Positions 9,523 to 16,688 of a stretch of 34,617 nucleotides of DNA are shown in pieces. The stretch's first letter is position 1, and each line of letters starts with the position of its first letter. The notes under the pieces were generated by a model. That model did not search any database, was not told the origin of the DNA, and saw nothing but the letters and a program-made list of their open reading frames with translations. Both the position numbers and the translations under genes were made by a program. The stretch spans positions 1 through 34,617 of the forward strand of contig JAENIS010000002.1 of NCBI GenBank assembly GCA_016844285.1, in the 5' to 3' direction. This DNA comes from Dehalococcoidales bacterium. Lineage in GTDB: Bacteria > Chloroflexota > Dehalococcoidia > Dehalococcoidales > UBA2162.

Positions 9523-10827
9523 ATGAAAGTAGTGGATAAGGCAGTGCCGAGAGGTAGGAAAATATTCTACGGTTGGTGGATTGTCCTGGCCTCTGCGGCG
9601 ATGCACTTCTTTGGCGGCGGCACATTCTACTACGGCTTTACCGTCTTCTTCAATCCGATAAGGAACACTTTTGGCTGGACGGCAGCAGTTACCTCGCTTG
9701 CGTTTACTTTGCAAAGGCTTGAATCGGGTATCATTGGCCCATTAGCTGGAGTGCTGGTAGACAGAATCGGACCGAGGAAGCTGATGTTGACCGGCTGGGT
9801 CATCGTTGGTCTTGGCTTCCTGCTAATGAGTCGGGTGGCCTCTTTATGGTCATTCTACGGCGCCTTCCTGCTGATTGCTATCGGTATGAGTCTTGCCTCC
9901 GGTCTGGTAAGCAATGTCGCTATCGCCAACTGGTTTAGCAAGAAAAGGAGCCGGGCTCTGGCAATTACTTTTATCGGTCCTGGTGTCAGTGGTCTTCTGG
10001 CACCGTTGTTAGCCTTGCTGCTGGGACAGTTCGGGTGGAGGGAAACCCTGGTCATGGTTGCTATTGCCTTGCCCGTAATTTGCCTACCGTTGAGTCTGGT
10101 GATGAGGCATAAACCCGGTCAATATGGCTACCGGGCTGATGGTGAAACCCTGTCATCGCTAAGTGAGCCTACAGGAGTCGCCAGGCACGACTCCCCGACC
10201 GCAACAGAGGTGTCAGATTCAAGGTCTGCGGACACAAGTTTTACGGTGCGTGCGGTACTGAGGATGAGGAGTTTTTGGCTCCTTGCTTTTGCCTCTTTCT
10301 TCCAGCAAGTAGGGACGAGTGCCCTGATGGTACACATCGTGCCCTATCTGGAGAGCGTCAAGGTGCCCGTAGCGATAGCCGCGATGGTGGTCACCGGTAT
10401 GACCCTGAGTAGCCTCTTTGGCCGGTTGGGTTTTGGTCTGCTCGGTGATTTTGCCAATAAAAGGTATCTTATCGCCATCGGCTTTGCCCTTCAGGCTATT
10501 GGTCTTTTCCTTTTCTCGTTAATTGCTGCCGATAGGGTCTGGCTCATTATCCCCTTCTTGCTGACTTATGGTCCTGGCTATGGAGCACCAATACCGTTAC
10601 GGCCAGCGCTGCAAGCGGACTATTTCGGGACACGCAGCTTTGGTGTCATTACCGGAGTGATGGCGCTAATATCGATGATTGGTGGGCTAGCCAGTCCCGT
10701 GGTGGCCGGATGGATTTTTGATACTACCGGGAGTTATCGTTTTGCCTGGCAACTCTTTACCTTGGTCACCCTCCCGGCAATACCTCTCATTCTACTGGCC
10801 ACACCACCGAAGACTTCAGTGAGATAG
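9523..10827 (+). CDS. Major facilitator superfamily transporter (OFA / monocarboxylate-like)
   Basis: A 434-residue polytopic protein with about twelve membrane helices in two halves, joined by a hydrophilic loop around residues 200-245. It opens with a FYGWWIV segment typical of the oxalate/formate antiporter-like MFS group. The MFS motif A-like sequence between helices 2 and 3 is GVLVDRIGPRK, with an equivalent GLLGDFANKR in the second half. Family membership is firm; the substrate is only inferred as a small carboxylate. A weak promoter (GTGACT, 17 bp, TATCAT at 9462-9490) may drive it from the shared intergenic region, and the ribosome site is weak. Another ATG 5 nt upstream is out of frame. 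A hairpin plus T-run after the stop probably ends its transcript. Confidence 0.9.
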   Translation: MKVVDKAVPRGRKIFYGWWIVLASAAMHFFGGGTFYYGFTVFFNPIRNTFGWTAAVTSLAFTLQRLESGIIGPLAGVLVDRIGPRKLMLTGWVIVGLGFLLMSRVASLWSFYGAFLLIAIGMSLASGLVSNVAIANWFSKKRSRALAITFIGPGVSGLLAPLLALLLGQFGWRETLVMVAIALPVICLPLSLVMRHKPGQYGYRADGETLSSLSEPTGVARHDSPTATEVSDSRSADTSFTVRAVLRMRSFWLLAFASFFQQVGTSALMVHIVPYLESVKVPVAIAAMVVTGMTLSSLFGRLGFGLLGDFANKRYLIAIGFALQAIGLFLFSLIAADRVWLIIPFLLTYGPGYGAPIPLRPALQADYFGTRSFGVITGVMALISMIGGLASPVVAGWIFDTTGSYRFAWQLFTLVTLPAIPLILLATPPKTSVR

Positions 10828-10848
10828 TAGGAGAAGGGGAAGAGAATT

Positions 10849-10887
10849 AAGAGAGGGGGATTGGACTCCTCTCTTCTACGTTTTTTT
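10849..10887 (+). terminator. Rho-independent terminator of the MFS gene
   Basis: Stem AAGAGAGG / CCTCTCTT (10849-10856 and 10868-10875), then T7 at 10881-10887. It overlaps the 3' end of the convergent methyltransferase gene, so the T-run also encodes its final lysines. Confidence 0.75.
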
Positions 10888-11520
10888 CAGTAGCAGGCAG
10901 ATGTTTCGGGAGAAGAGCTTGAAGGGGAAGTGGTATGAGCTTTCTGGTGAAGAGCTTAACACGGTAAAACCGGCCTGTCTGGCCAGTCTCTCCAGTTCCG
11001 GGTAGGTGAAGAGGTAGTAGTAGCGGTAAAGTGTTTGGTCTTGCTTACGCCATGGTACGGTGGTTTCTTTGCCCTTGAACCAGAAGCGGGGTTGCCCGCG
11101 ATTCCATACCGTGATAAAGGCTTCACCACCCACCTTTAATACTCGTCTCAGCTCGCTAAGGGCTGCCCGCCGCTTTTCTTCATCCTGGAGATGGTGGTAG
11201 GTGGCTACGGAGATTGCCCAGTCAAAGGTAGCATCGGGAAAGGGTAGCTGAGTAGCATCGGCTAGGGCCAGGTTGGCCGTAAAATCGAATTTTCGGGCGT
11301 ATTTTTGGGCAAGCCTGAGCATCTTGATGGAAAAATCGATGCCATAAAGGTCAAAGTTCTGCCGGAAGGGCAGAAAATCGGGCCCGTGAGCGCAGCCAAC
11401 ATTAAGCAGTCGGCCCTTTTGCCAGCGCCGGGCGAGTGCTTCCAGTTCACCGCGAAATATCGACCAGTGCCTGAAGCTATACCAGCCCGGGGCTATCTCG
11501 TTGAATATTTCCTGGCTCAC
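10876..11520 (-). CDS. Class I SAM methyltransferase, Trm9/ALKBH8-like
   Basis: A 214-residue Rossmann methyltransferase. Motif I is NVGCAHG (40-46), the acidic end of beta-2 is YGID (59-62), and the post-I region is ADATQLPF (87-94). The motif SVATYHHL (104-111), the VLKVGGEAFITVW strand (about 128-139), and the later VPWR and LYRYYYLFTYPEL segments resemble the Trm9/ALKBH8 family. That family methylates 5-carboxymethyluridine at tRNA position 34. The gene is divergent from elp3, whose product makes the carboxymethyl group, which strongly supports this reading. The start is GTG, with the ribosome site AAGGGGAT formed by an adjoining repeat element. It could instead be a UbiE-type methyltransferase of another pathway; the specific function is an inference. 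Confidence 0.85.
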   Translation of the reverse strand: MSQEIFNEIAPGWYSFRHWSIFRGELEALARRWQKGRLLNVGCAHGPDFLPFRQNFDLYGIDFSIKMLRLAQKYARKFDFTANLALADATQLPFPDATFDWAISVATYHHLQDEEKRRAALSELRRVLKVGGEAFITVWNRGQPRFWFKGKETTVPWRKQDQTLYRYYYLFTYPELERLARQAGFTVLSSSPESSYHFPFKLFSRNICLLLKKT

Positions 11521-11632
11521 CCTATCCCCTTTATCCCCTTCCCCTCAAGGGGAAGGGGAAGTTTTCTTATAGGGGTGTCGCCCCTCTTGGACTCTCCTCA
11601 AGATAGCATAGCAGGGGGTGAGGTCACTAGAT
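11521..11632. repeat. Palindromic C/G-rich intergenic element (family B), copy 1
   Basis: Contains an 11-bp stem (CCCCTTCCCCT / AGGGGAAGGGG, 11535-11558, 2-nt loop), then GGGGTGTCGCCCCTCTTGG and ACTCTCCTC. Similar pieces recur at 13481-13740, 31466-31690 and 33885-34010. It abuts the methyltransferase start codon and supplies its ribosome-binding sequence. Confidence 0.7.
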
Positions 11633-11648
11633 GCTTGCTTCTCTCGGT

Positions 11649-11678
11649 TTGTTGCCATCAGTCTGAATCTGCTAAACT
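11649..11678 (+). promoter_or_regulatory. Putative promoter for elp3
   Basis: TTGTTG, 18-bp spacer, TAAACT with an upstream TG (extended -10). The start codon is only 14 nt after the -10 box, so the mRNA would have a very short leader. Confidence 0.4.
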
Positions 11679-11692
11679 AGGGTGAGTATACA

Positions 11693-13114
11693 ATGAGAAA
11701 GCTTACCAGAACAATATCGGGAGTGACGCCGGTAGCCGTCATGACCGGGCCAATGAAGTGCCCCGGGGAGTGCGTCTATTGCCCTACCTATCCGGTCACA
11801 CCCCAGAGCTATACCCCGGAGTCGCCTGCCGTCTTGCGGGCCAGGAAATGCGACTACGATGTCCGGGAGCAGATTAAGTTCAGGCTGAAGGTCTTCGCCG
11901 AAATGGGGCACCCTACGGACAAGGTGGAGCTGATAATCATGGGTGGCACCTTCCTCGCCGGCCCCAAGGATTATCAATATCAGTTTATTAAAGATGGCTA
12001 TGATGCCCTGAACGGCGAAGCCTCGGCGACTCTGGAAGAGGCCAGGCGGCGCAATGAGACGACGGGACACCGCTGTGTCGGCCTGTGCATCGAAACCAGA
12101 CCCGACTGGTGCGGCGAGGAGCAAATCGACCGAATGCTTGAGTTCGGCACGACCCGGGTTGAGCTTGGGGTGCAAACCCTTGATGACGAAATCTACCGGC
12201 TGGTAAAGAGGGGACACACCGTGGCCGATGTGGTCAGGGCAACCCGCTTGCTCAAGGAGCATGGCTTTAAGGTGCACTATCACTGGATGCCCGGGCTTCC
12301 CGGGGCCACGCCGGAGCGAGACCTGGAGCTATTCCGGCAGCTATTTGCTGACTCCCGCTTTAGGCCGGACGGTCTGAAGCTATATCCGACCATGGTCGTG
12401 GCCGGCACCGAGCTGGAAAGGTGGTATCGGGACGGGAGCTACCAACCTTATAGCGGTGATGTCATGACTGAACTGGTGGTCAATATTAAGTCAATCGTGC
12501 CCAGGTATGTCCGCATCTCGCGGGTGTTGCGAGATATTCCCGCCAAATATATTGTCGGCGGGCTAAAGGATTCGCTGCGGGGTATCGTCAAGCAGAGGAT
12601 GAGTGAGATGGGCGTTGAGTGTCAGTGTATCCGCTGTCGAGAATGCGGTCACCGGCGACAAGAGGGCGGCGAGATAGGAGAACCCCGGCTGTTAAGAATG
12701 GACTATGATGCCTCGGGGGGCAAGGAAATCTTCTTATCCTTCGAGGATGAGCGGGCAACGCTCTTTGCTTTGCTCCGATTGAGAATACAGGATAAACCGG
12801 TCGCTGGGCTGGTGCCGGGAGTTGGCGGCAATATGGCCTTAATCAGGGAATTGCATGTCTATGGGTCGGAGGTGCCGCTAAGGCAGCAAGAGCCGACCGC
12901 CGCCCAGCATAAGGGTTTAGGTAAGGCACTATTAACCGAAGCGGAGCGGATTGCCCGGGCAGAGTTCGGGGCAGCATCGATAGTGGTTTTAAGTGGAACC
13001 GGGGCTAAAGAATACTACCGTGAGCTTGGCTATCGCTCCCAGGCCGACTATATGGTCAAGAACCTGTCGCCGGCAGGGCAGGCTGACTACCGGTTGAATT
13101 TCACCTTGGCGTAG
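11693..13114 (+). CDS. elp3: Elp3-family tRNA uridine-34 carboxymethylation enzyme (radical SAM + GNAT)
   Basis: A 473-residue, two-domain protein. The N-terminal radical SAM domain has the cysteines CPGECVYCP (C23, C27, C30) for a 4Fe-4S cluster. Further conserved segments are LIIMGGTF, CIETRPDWC and VELGVQ. A basic RYVRISRVLRDIP stretch and a zinc/cysteine patch (CQCIRCREC) follow. The C-terminal GNAT-type domain (about 370-473) has the acetyl-CoA loop HKGLGKALL and a conserved YYRELGY. Elp3 uses acetyl-CoA and SAM to form 5-carboxymethyluridine at the tRNA wobble position. Bacterial and archaeal single-protein Elp3 act without the eukaryotic Elongator subunits, and one from Dehalococcoides has been studied structurally. 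The length matches that compact form. A Trm9-like methyltransferase is encoded divergently, and the 3' end overlaps the SemiSWEET gene by 28 bp. Confidence 0.95.
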   Translation: MRKLTRTISGVTPVAVMTGPMKCPGECVYCPTYPVTPQSYTPESPAVLRARKCDYDVREQIKFRLKVFAEMGHPTDKVELIIMGGTFLAGPKDYQYQFIKDGYDALNGEASATLEEARRRNETTGHRCVGLCIETRPDWCGEEQIDRMLEFGTTRVELGVQTLDDEIYRLVKRGHTVADVVRATRLLKEHGFKVHYHWMPGLPGATPERDLELFRQLFADSRFRPDGLKLYPTMVVAGTELERWYRDGSYQPYSGDVMTELVVNIKSIVPRYVRISRVLRDIPAKYIVGGLKDSLRGIVKQRMSEMGVECQCIRCRECGHRRQEGGEIGEPRLLRMDYDASGGKEIFLSFEDERATLFALLRLRIQDKPVAGLVPGVGGNMALIRELHVYGSEVPLRQQEPTAAQHKGLGKALLTEAERIARAEFGAASIVVLSGTGAKEYYRELGYRSQADYMVKNLSPAGQADYRLNFTLA

Positions 13115-13377
13115 AGGAGTGTCGAGATAAGGCCGACGCCAATGGTGTTCCAGAAAATGACCGGGAAAAGCCGGAGAGAAATCCCCATCGCTAACCAGCT
13201 AATCGTCCCCAGCAAAAGCAGTATGCTGAAGAGTCCGCTTATCTCGCGGGCGCTTTTCAGTTTGAAGACACGGATGAGCTGGGGAATAAGACTGAGCATG
13301 GTCAGTGCTCCCCCGATAAAGCCAAAGAGTTCTGGTAGCGAAAGGGTACCTCTAAAGCCGAAGAGTTCTACTGGCAA
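13087..13377 (-). CDS. SemiSWEET / MtN3 PQ-loop small transporter
   Basis: A 96-residue protein with three predicted membrane helices and one PQ-loop (SLIPQLIRVFK, about residues 28-38), the hallmark of SemiSWEET sugar transporters, which work as dimers. The start is a TTG 7 nt after a perfect GGAGG at 13385-13389; no ATG fits. The last 28 bp overlap the 3' end of elp3 on the other strand. Substrate is not deducible; sugars are typical for the family. Confidence 0.88.
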   Translation of the reverse strand: MPVELFGFRGTLSLPELFGFIGGALTMLSLIPQLIRVFKLKSAREISGLFSILLLLGTISWLAMGISLRLFPVIFWNTIGVGLISTLLYAKVKFNR

Positions 13378-13480
13378 AATGATACCTCCTTTTCAACGCA
13401 CTTAAACTTATATCATCTACCGAAGCTATAGATGTTTAATGCCAAATCTGCCTGCATTCCGATAGCAGAGATTGTCTACT

Positions 13481-13740
13481 AACCCCTCACCCTTTATCCC
13501 TCTCCCCTTCATAAGGGGAGAGGGAAGGAGATTTGTTAAAGGGGCTTCGCCCCTTTTAATCCCCTTTCTACATAACCTGGTCAGGGTGTTCAAGAGGGGC
13601 GAAGCCCCTCTGAGACTCTCCTACTTAAATCCCTCTCGCTCTCCCTTTAAGAAAGGGGGACTAAGGGGGATTTTGTATTGCCCCTCTCTTACTTGCCTCC
13701 CCCTTCCCTTATTAAGGGAAGAGGGTCAGGGGGATAGGTT
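13481..13740. repeat. Cluster of palindromic C/G-rich elements (family B), composite copy
   Basis: Fills most of the gap between two minus-strand genes. It contains four hairpins: a perfect 12-bp stem at 13498-13524 (loop CAT), GGGGC-TTC-GCCCC at 13538-13556 followed by a short T-run, AGAGGGGC-GAA-GCCCCTCT at 13593-13611, and CTTCCCTT-ATT-AAGGGAAG at 13703-13721. The right end (GCCCCTCTCTT...GGGTCAGGGGGATAGG) matches the tail of the element near 33950-34005. It may also terminate the genes on either side. No coding sequence is supported here. Confidence 0.75.
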
Positions 13741-13751
13741 ACTAAACAATC

Positions 13752-15272
13752 TTAGAGCAGGCTTCTGGGTCGATACTGGATGGCTTCCGCCAGATGGTTG
13801 GCTTTAATGATGTCGCCATTGTCCAGGTCAGCGATAGTTCTCGCCAGCTTCAGTATGCGATGGAAGGCGCGGGCGGAGAGGTAGAGCTGTTTCATGGCGG
13901 CTTTCAACAGGCTCTGAGCTGACGCTTCGACCTGGCAGAACTCCCTGACCTCGGTTGGCGTCATCTCGGCATTAGAGCTTAGCTTGGTGCCGCTAAAGCG
14001 CTGGCGCTGCCGCAAGCGAGCGGCCAACACCCGGGCTTGTACTTTGTCTGATTTCTCCCCCAGCCTGTCATCGGCGAGCTTCTCGTAATCGACGTGGGGC
14101 ACCTCGATAAAGATATCGACCCGGTCCATGAAGGGGCCGCTGATACGCTGCTGATAGCGGGAGACGACACTGGCCGGGCAGGTGCACGGTCGTAAGGGGT
14201 CACCGTAGTAGCCGCAGGGGCAGGGATTCATCGCGGCCACCAGCATAAAGTTGGCCGGAAAGGTAAGGCTGCCTTGAGCACGGCTGATGGTGATTATCTT
14301 GTCTTCCAGTGGCTGGCGCAGCGTCTCCAGCAGGGAGTGACCAAACTCTGGCAGCTCGTCGAGGAAGAGCACGCCGCGGTGGCTGAGGCTGATTTCACCG
14401 GGCCTGGGCCAGTGACCGCCGCCTACCAACCCGGCATTAGAAATAGTGTAGTGCGGGGCGCGGAAGGGGCGCTGTCTCATCAAGGGGGTATCGGGAGGAA
14501 GCAGGCCGCTGACGCTGTAAATCTTGGTCACATCGAGGGCTTCCTCATTGGTCATCGGCGGTAGTATTGCCGGGAGCGAGCGTGCCAGTAGCGTTTTGCC
14601 ACTTCCCGGAGGCCCCATCATGATGACGTTGTGCCCCCCGGCGGCGGCTACCTCCAGGGCACGCTTGGCATGTTCTTGCCCCTTAATGTAAGCCAGGTCA
14701 GTCGCCGATGAAACGGGCGGAGTATACTCTGCCAACTGGCCCGGCGGACACTCCGGGGCGGGTAGCTCACCGCGGAAGTAGCTCCCCAGTTGTGCCAGGG
14801 AACTGAATGGCATAATCCTGACCCCTGCGATGAGGGATGCTTCCCTGGCGTCGGCTTCGGGCACAATGACGTTAGCGAATCCCTGCTCGCGGGCCAGAGC
14901 CACCATCGGCAGGACGCCGTTAGTATGGCGCAGGCTGCCATCCAGGGATAGCTCGCCCAGAAGGAGAGTTTGCGTCACATCCGCCGATAGCTGCTCGGAG
15001 CTGAGCAGGATACCTAAAGCGATGGGTAAGTCGTAAGCCGGCCCGGCTTTCTTCAGGTCGGCCGGTGCCAGATTAGCCACGATACGCTTCATCGGGAAGG
15101 TGTAGCCGGAGTTGCGGATAGCCGCTCTCACCCGTTCCCTGGCTTCCTGGACGGCGGTATCAGGCAGGCCAACGATGGTAAAGGAGGGCAGGCCGGGCGA
15201 AATATCTACCTCAGCCTCAACAATCGCCCCCTCCAGCCCGATAATAGCGCAGGTCAGTACTTTGGCTAACAC
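13752..15272 (-). CDS. YifB/ComM-type Mg-chelatase-like AAA+ ATPase
   Basis: A full-length 506-residue member of the YifB/ComM family. An N-terminal ChlI-type domain (about 1-165) contains the conserved GLPDTAVQEARERVRAA region. The AAA+ core has Walker A GPPGSGKT (220-227) and Walker B VLFLDELPEF (301-310). A cysteine cluster follows at C351, C353, C363 and C365, and a C-terminal Mg-chelatase domain ends the protein. ComM in Gammaproteobacteria is a hexameric helicase that promotes branch migration during natural transformation. The role in this lineage is inferred to be DNA branch migration or recombination. The GTG start lies only 7 nt after a -10 box, so the message may be leaderless. A palindromic repeat cluster lies just downstream. 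Confidence 0.94.
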   Translation of the reverse strand: MLAKVLTCAIIGLEGAIVEAEVDISPGLPSFTIVGLPDTAVQEARERVRAAIRNSGYTFPMKRIVANLAPADLKKAGPAYDLPIALGILLSSEQLSADVTQTLLLGELSLDGSLRHTNGVLPMVALAREQGFANVIVPEADAREASLIAGVRIMPFSSLAQLGSYFRGELPAPECPPGQLAEYTPPVSSATDLAYIKGQEHAKRALEVAAAGGHNVIMMGPPGSGKTLLARSLPAILPPMTNEEALDVTKIYSVSGLLPPDTPLMRQRPFRAPHYTISNAGLVGGGHWPRPGEISLSHRGVLFLDELPEFGHSLLETLRQPLEDKIITISRAQGSLTFPANFMLVAAMNPCPCGYYGDPLRPCTCPASVVSRYQQRISGPFMDRVDIFIEVPHVDYEKLADDRLGEKSDKVQARVLAARLRQRQRFSGTKLSSNAEMTPTEVREFCQVEASAQSLLKAAMKQLYLSARAFHRILKLARTIADLDNGDIIKANHLAEAIQYRPRSLL

Positions 15273-15279
15273 GACTCTA

Positions 15280-15309
15280 ATGTTACTGTGGAGTGAGGCG
15301 AAGTGTCAA
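15280..15309 (-). promoter_or_regulatory. Putative promoter of the yifB/comM-like gene
   Basis: On the minus strand: perfect TTGACA, 18-bp spacer, TAACAT. The GTG start codon follows the -10 box by 7 nt, implying transcription begins at or almost at the start codon. Confidence 0.6.
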
Positions 15310-15362
15310 TGAAATTATCCGGATGTTTTGCTGGATGGCCAGGGATGCTTTTCATTGACATA

Positions 15363-16466
15363 TCATATCAACGTAGGTTGAACGCCCTCAGTTTTCTCAG
15401 TTTCATTTTTCGTCGTAGTTAGGTAATACCTTCGATTTCTACCGGCACCGCGCGGTATCAGAATATGCTTTGCAACCATATGAGAAAGGTCCCTAGTAGC
15501 AGTCAGGGGCGAAACATTGGTGATTTCCATGTAGTCTTTACGGGCAATACTACCTACATGGATTGCATAAATGAGTCCATCTGTTTGTCGGTCATTTAGT
15601 CCTAAAGGTGCCCACTCTCTGTGAACCTTCTCTACCCACATTCTCCAGTCAGTTAACTTGTCCTCAAGCGTGCCTGCCTGCACAACAATAGAAAGAGTAA
15701 AGAATTCCAACCATGGGGTAAGGTCATAATCAGGAGTAAAACGTCCTCCAATCGATTTCTTTAGCGCTTCCAGATAGCTATCCTTGTTTCTTTGGTAATA
15801 GGCATCGAGCGATAGAAGATTGCGAAACCCATACCCATTCCTTTGGAGCAGCAATGTAGTCAAGAGCCTTGCAGTTCTCCCATTTCCATCCACAAAAGGA
15901 TGAATAGCAATAAGATGGGCATGGGCTATTCCCGCCTTTAGCATGGGGTTAAGATTGCCATTTTCACGTAGCCAAAGTGAGAATTCTCTCATTAGTATTG
16001 GGACGTCCACATGGAATGGTGGTTCATATACCTTTATCCCCTGGTCTTCAATCCAGTTCGGTTCAGTCCTGTACTTGCCTGGTTGTAGTCTGGTGTCACG
16101 TTCCCCTTTCATGAGAGACCAATGTATCTGCCGAATCACAGCTTCATCAATCGGTATGTCGGTATTACTCAGAAAATCAACAAGAGAAAGAGCTTCGGTA
16201 TAGTTGCTAACGTCCACCCTTTCCTTTGGGATTTTGGTTACTGGAGAAGGTTTTGCGGCTCTTTCTATCTCCTCTTCCGTTATGGTGTTATTTTCTATCT
16301 TTGTCGAGGAATACGCTGTTCGCATAAAAGCTTCCCGTCTCAACCACTGCTCGTGCTTTGGCATAATGAGCAGCCTCTCAATACGGAATTTTACTCGGTC
16401 TATTTCGCCAAGAGGCCAGACCAGTTCATCATTTTGTGAGAACTTAGGGGAGAATTTTACCTCCAT
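15363..16466 (-). CDS. Fic-domain AMP-transferase with N-terminal inhibitory motif and winged-helix C-terminus
   Basis: A protein of about 367 residues. The active-site motif HPFVDGNGR (about 189-197 from the chosen ATG) is intact, with the catalytic histidine. The inhibitory motif STKIEN (about 54-59; consensus S/T-xxx-E-G/N) precedes it, so this is a class II, self-inhibited Fic protein. A C-terminal winged-helix-like region (about 285-350, ITNVSPLTATRDL) suggests DNA or partner binding. Fic enzymes usually transfer AMP to Ser/Thr/Tyr of target proteins. The ATG at 16466 is preferred because AGGAAGG sits 8 nt upstream; GTGs at 16475 and 16472 are alternatives. Base composition is more A/T-rich than in neighbours, which hints at horizontal acquisition. 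Directly repeated sites upstream suggest autoregulation. No antitoxin gene is visible. Confidence 0.9.
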   Translation of the reverse strand: MEVKFSPKFSQNDELVWPLGEIDRVKFRIERLLIMPKHEQWLRREAFMRTAYSSTKIENNTITEEEIERAAKPSPVTKIPKERVDVSNYTEALSLVDFLSNTDIPIDEAVIRQIHWSLMKGERDTRLQPGKYRTEPNWIEDQGIKVYEPPFHVDVPILMREFSLWLRENGNLNPMLKAGIAHAHLIAIHPFVDGNGRTARLLTTLLLQRNGYGFRNLLSLDAYYQRNKDSYLEALKKSIGGRFTPDYDLTPWLEFFTLSIVVQAGTLEDKLTDWRMWVEKVHREWAPLGLNDRQTDGLIYAIHVGSIARKDYMEITNVSPLTATRDLSHMVAKHILIPRGAGRNRRYYLTTTKNETEKTEGVQPTLI

Positions 16467-16513
16467 ATCCACCACCTTCCTCGTTATTTAATGATACTAT
16501 TAGTCCTATCATC

Positions 16514-16549
16514 AGTATAGTGTATGCTATTTATTAGTATACTATATGC
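16514..16549 (-). promoter_or_regulatory. Direct-repeat operator candidate upstream of fic
   Basis: AGTATAGTGTATGC (16514-16527) and AGTATACTATATGC (16536-16549) match at 12 of 14 positions with a 22-bp period, about two helical turns. This places two sites on one DNA face. The second contains the palindrome AGTATACT, and TATACT on the minus strand could be a -10 box. Binding by the Fic protein's winged helix is a guess. Confidence 0.4.
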
Positions 16550-16637
16550 GAATGATAGCATCTAAGGTATCAATTGTCAATGCTATTCGTGGGTCTTTAG
16601 CAGAAATGGGATAACCTTGAGAAAAGCCCCCCTGAGC

Positions 16638-16667
16638 TTGTGAGCGATTTGAGCTAAATGCTACAAT
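16638..16667 (+). promoter_or_regulatory. Putative promoter of uvrA
   Basis: TTGTGA, 18-bp spacer, TACAAT with an extended TG. Transcription would start near 16674, giving a leader of about 15 nt. No LexA-type site was recognised. Confidence 0.5.
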
Positions 16668-16688
16668 AGATTCTATGGGAACGAAGCG

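Noticed and set aside
13481..13740. CRISPR array
   Set aside because: Repeats are palindromic, unequal and unevenly spaced, with no cas genes.
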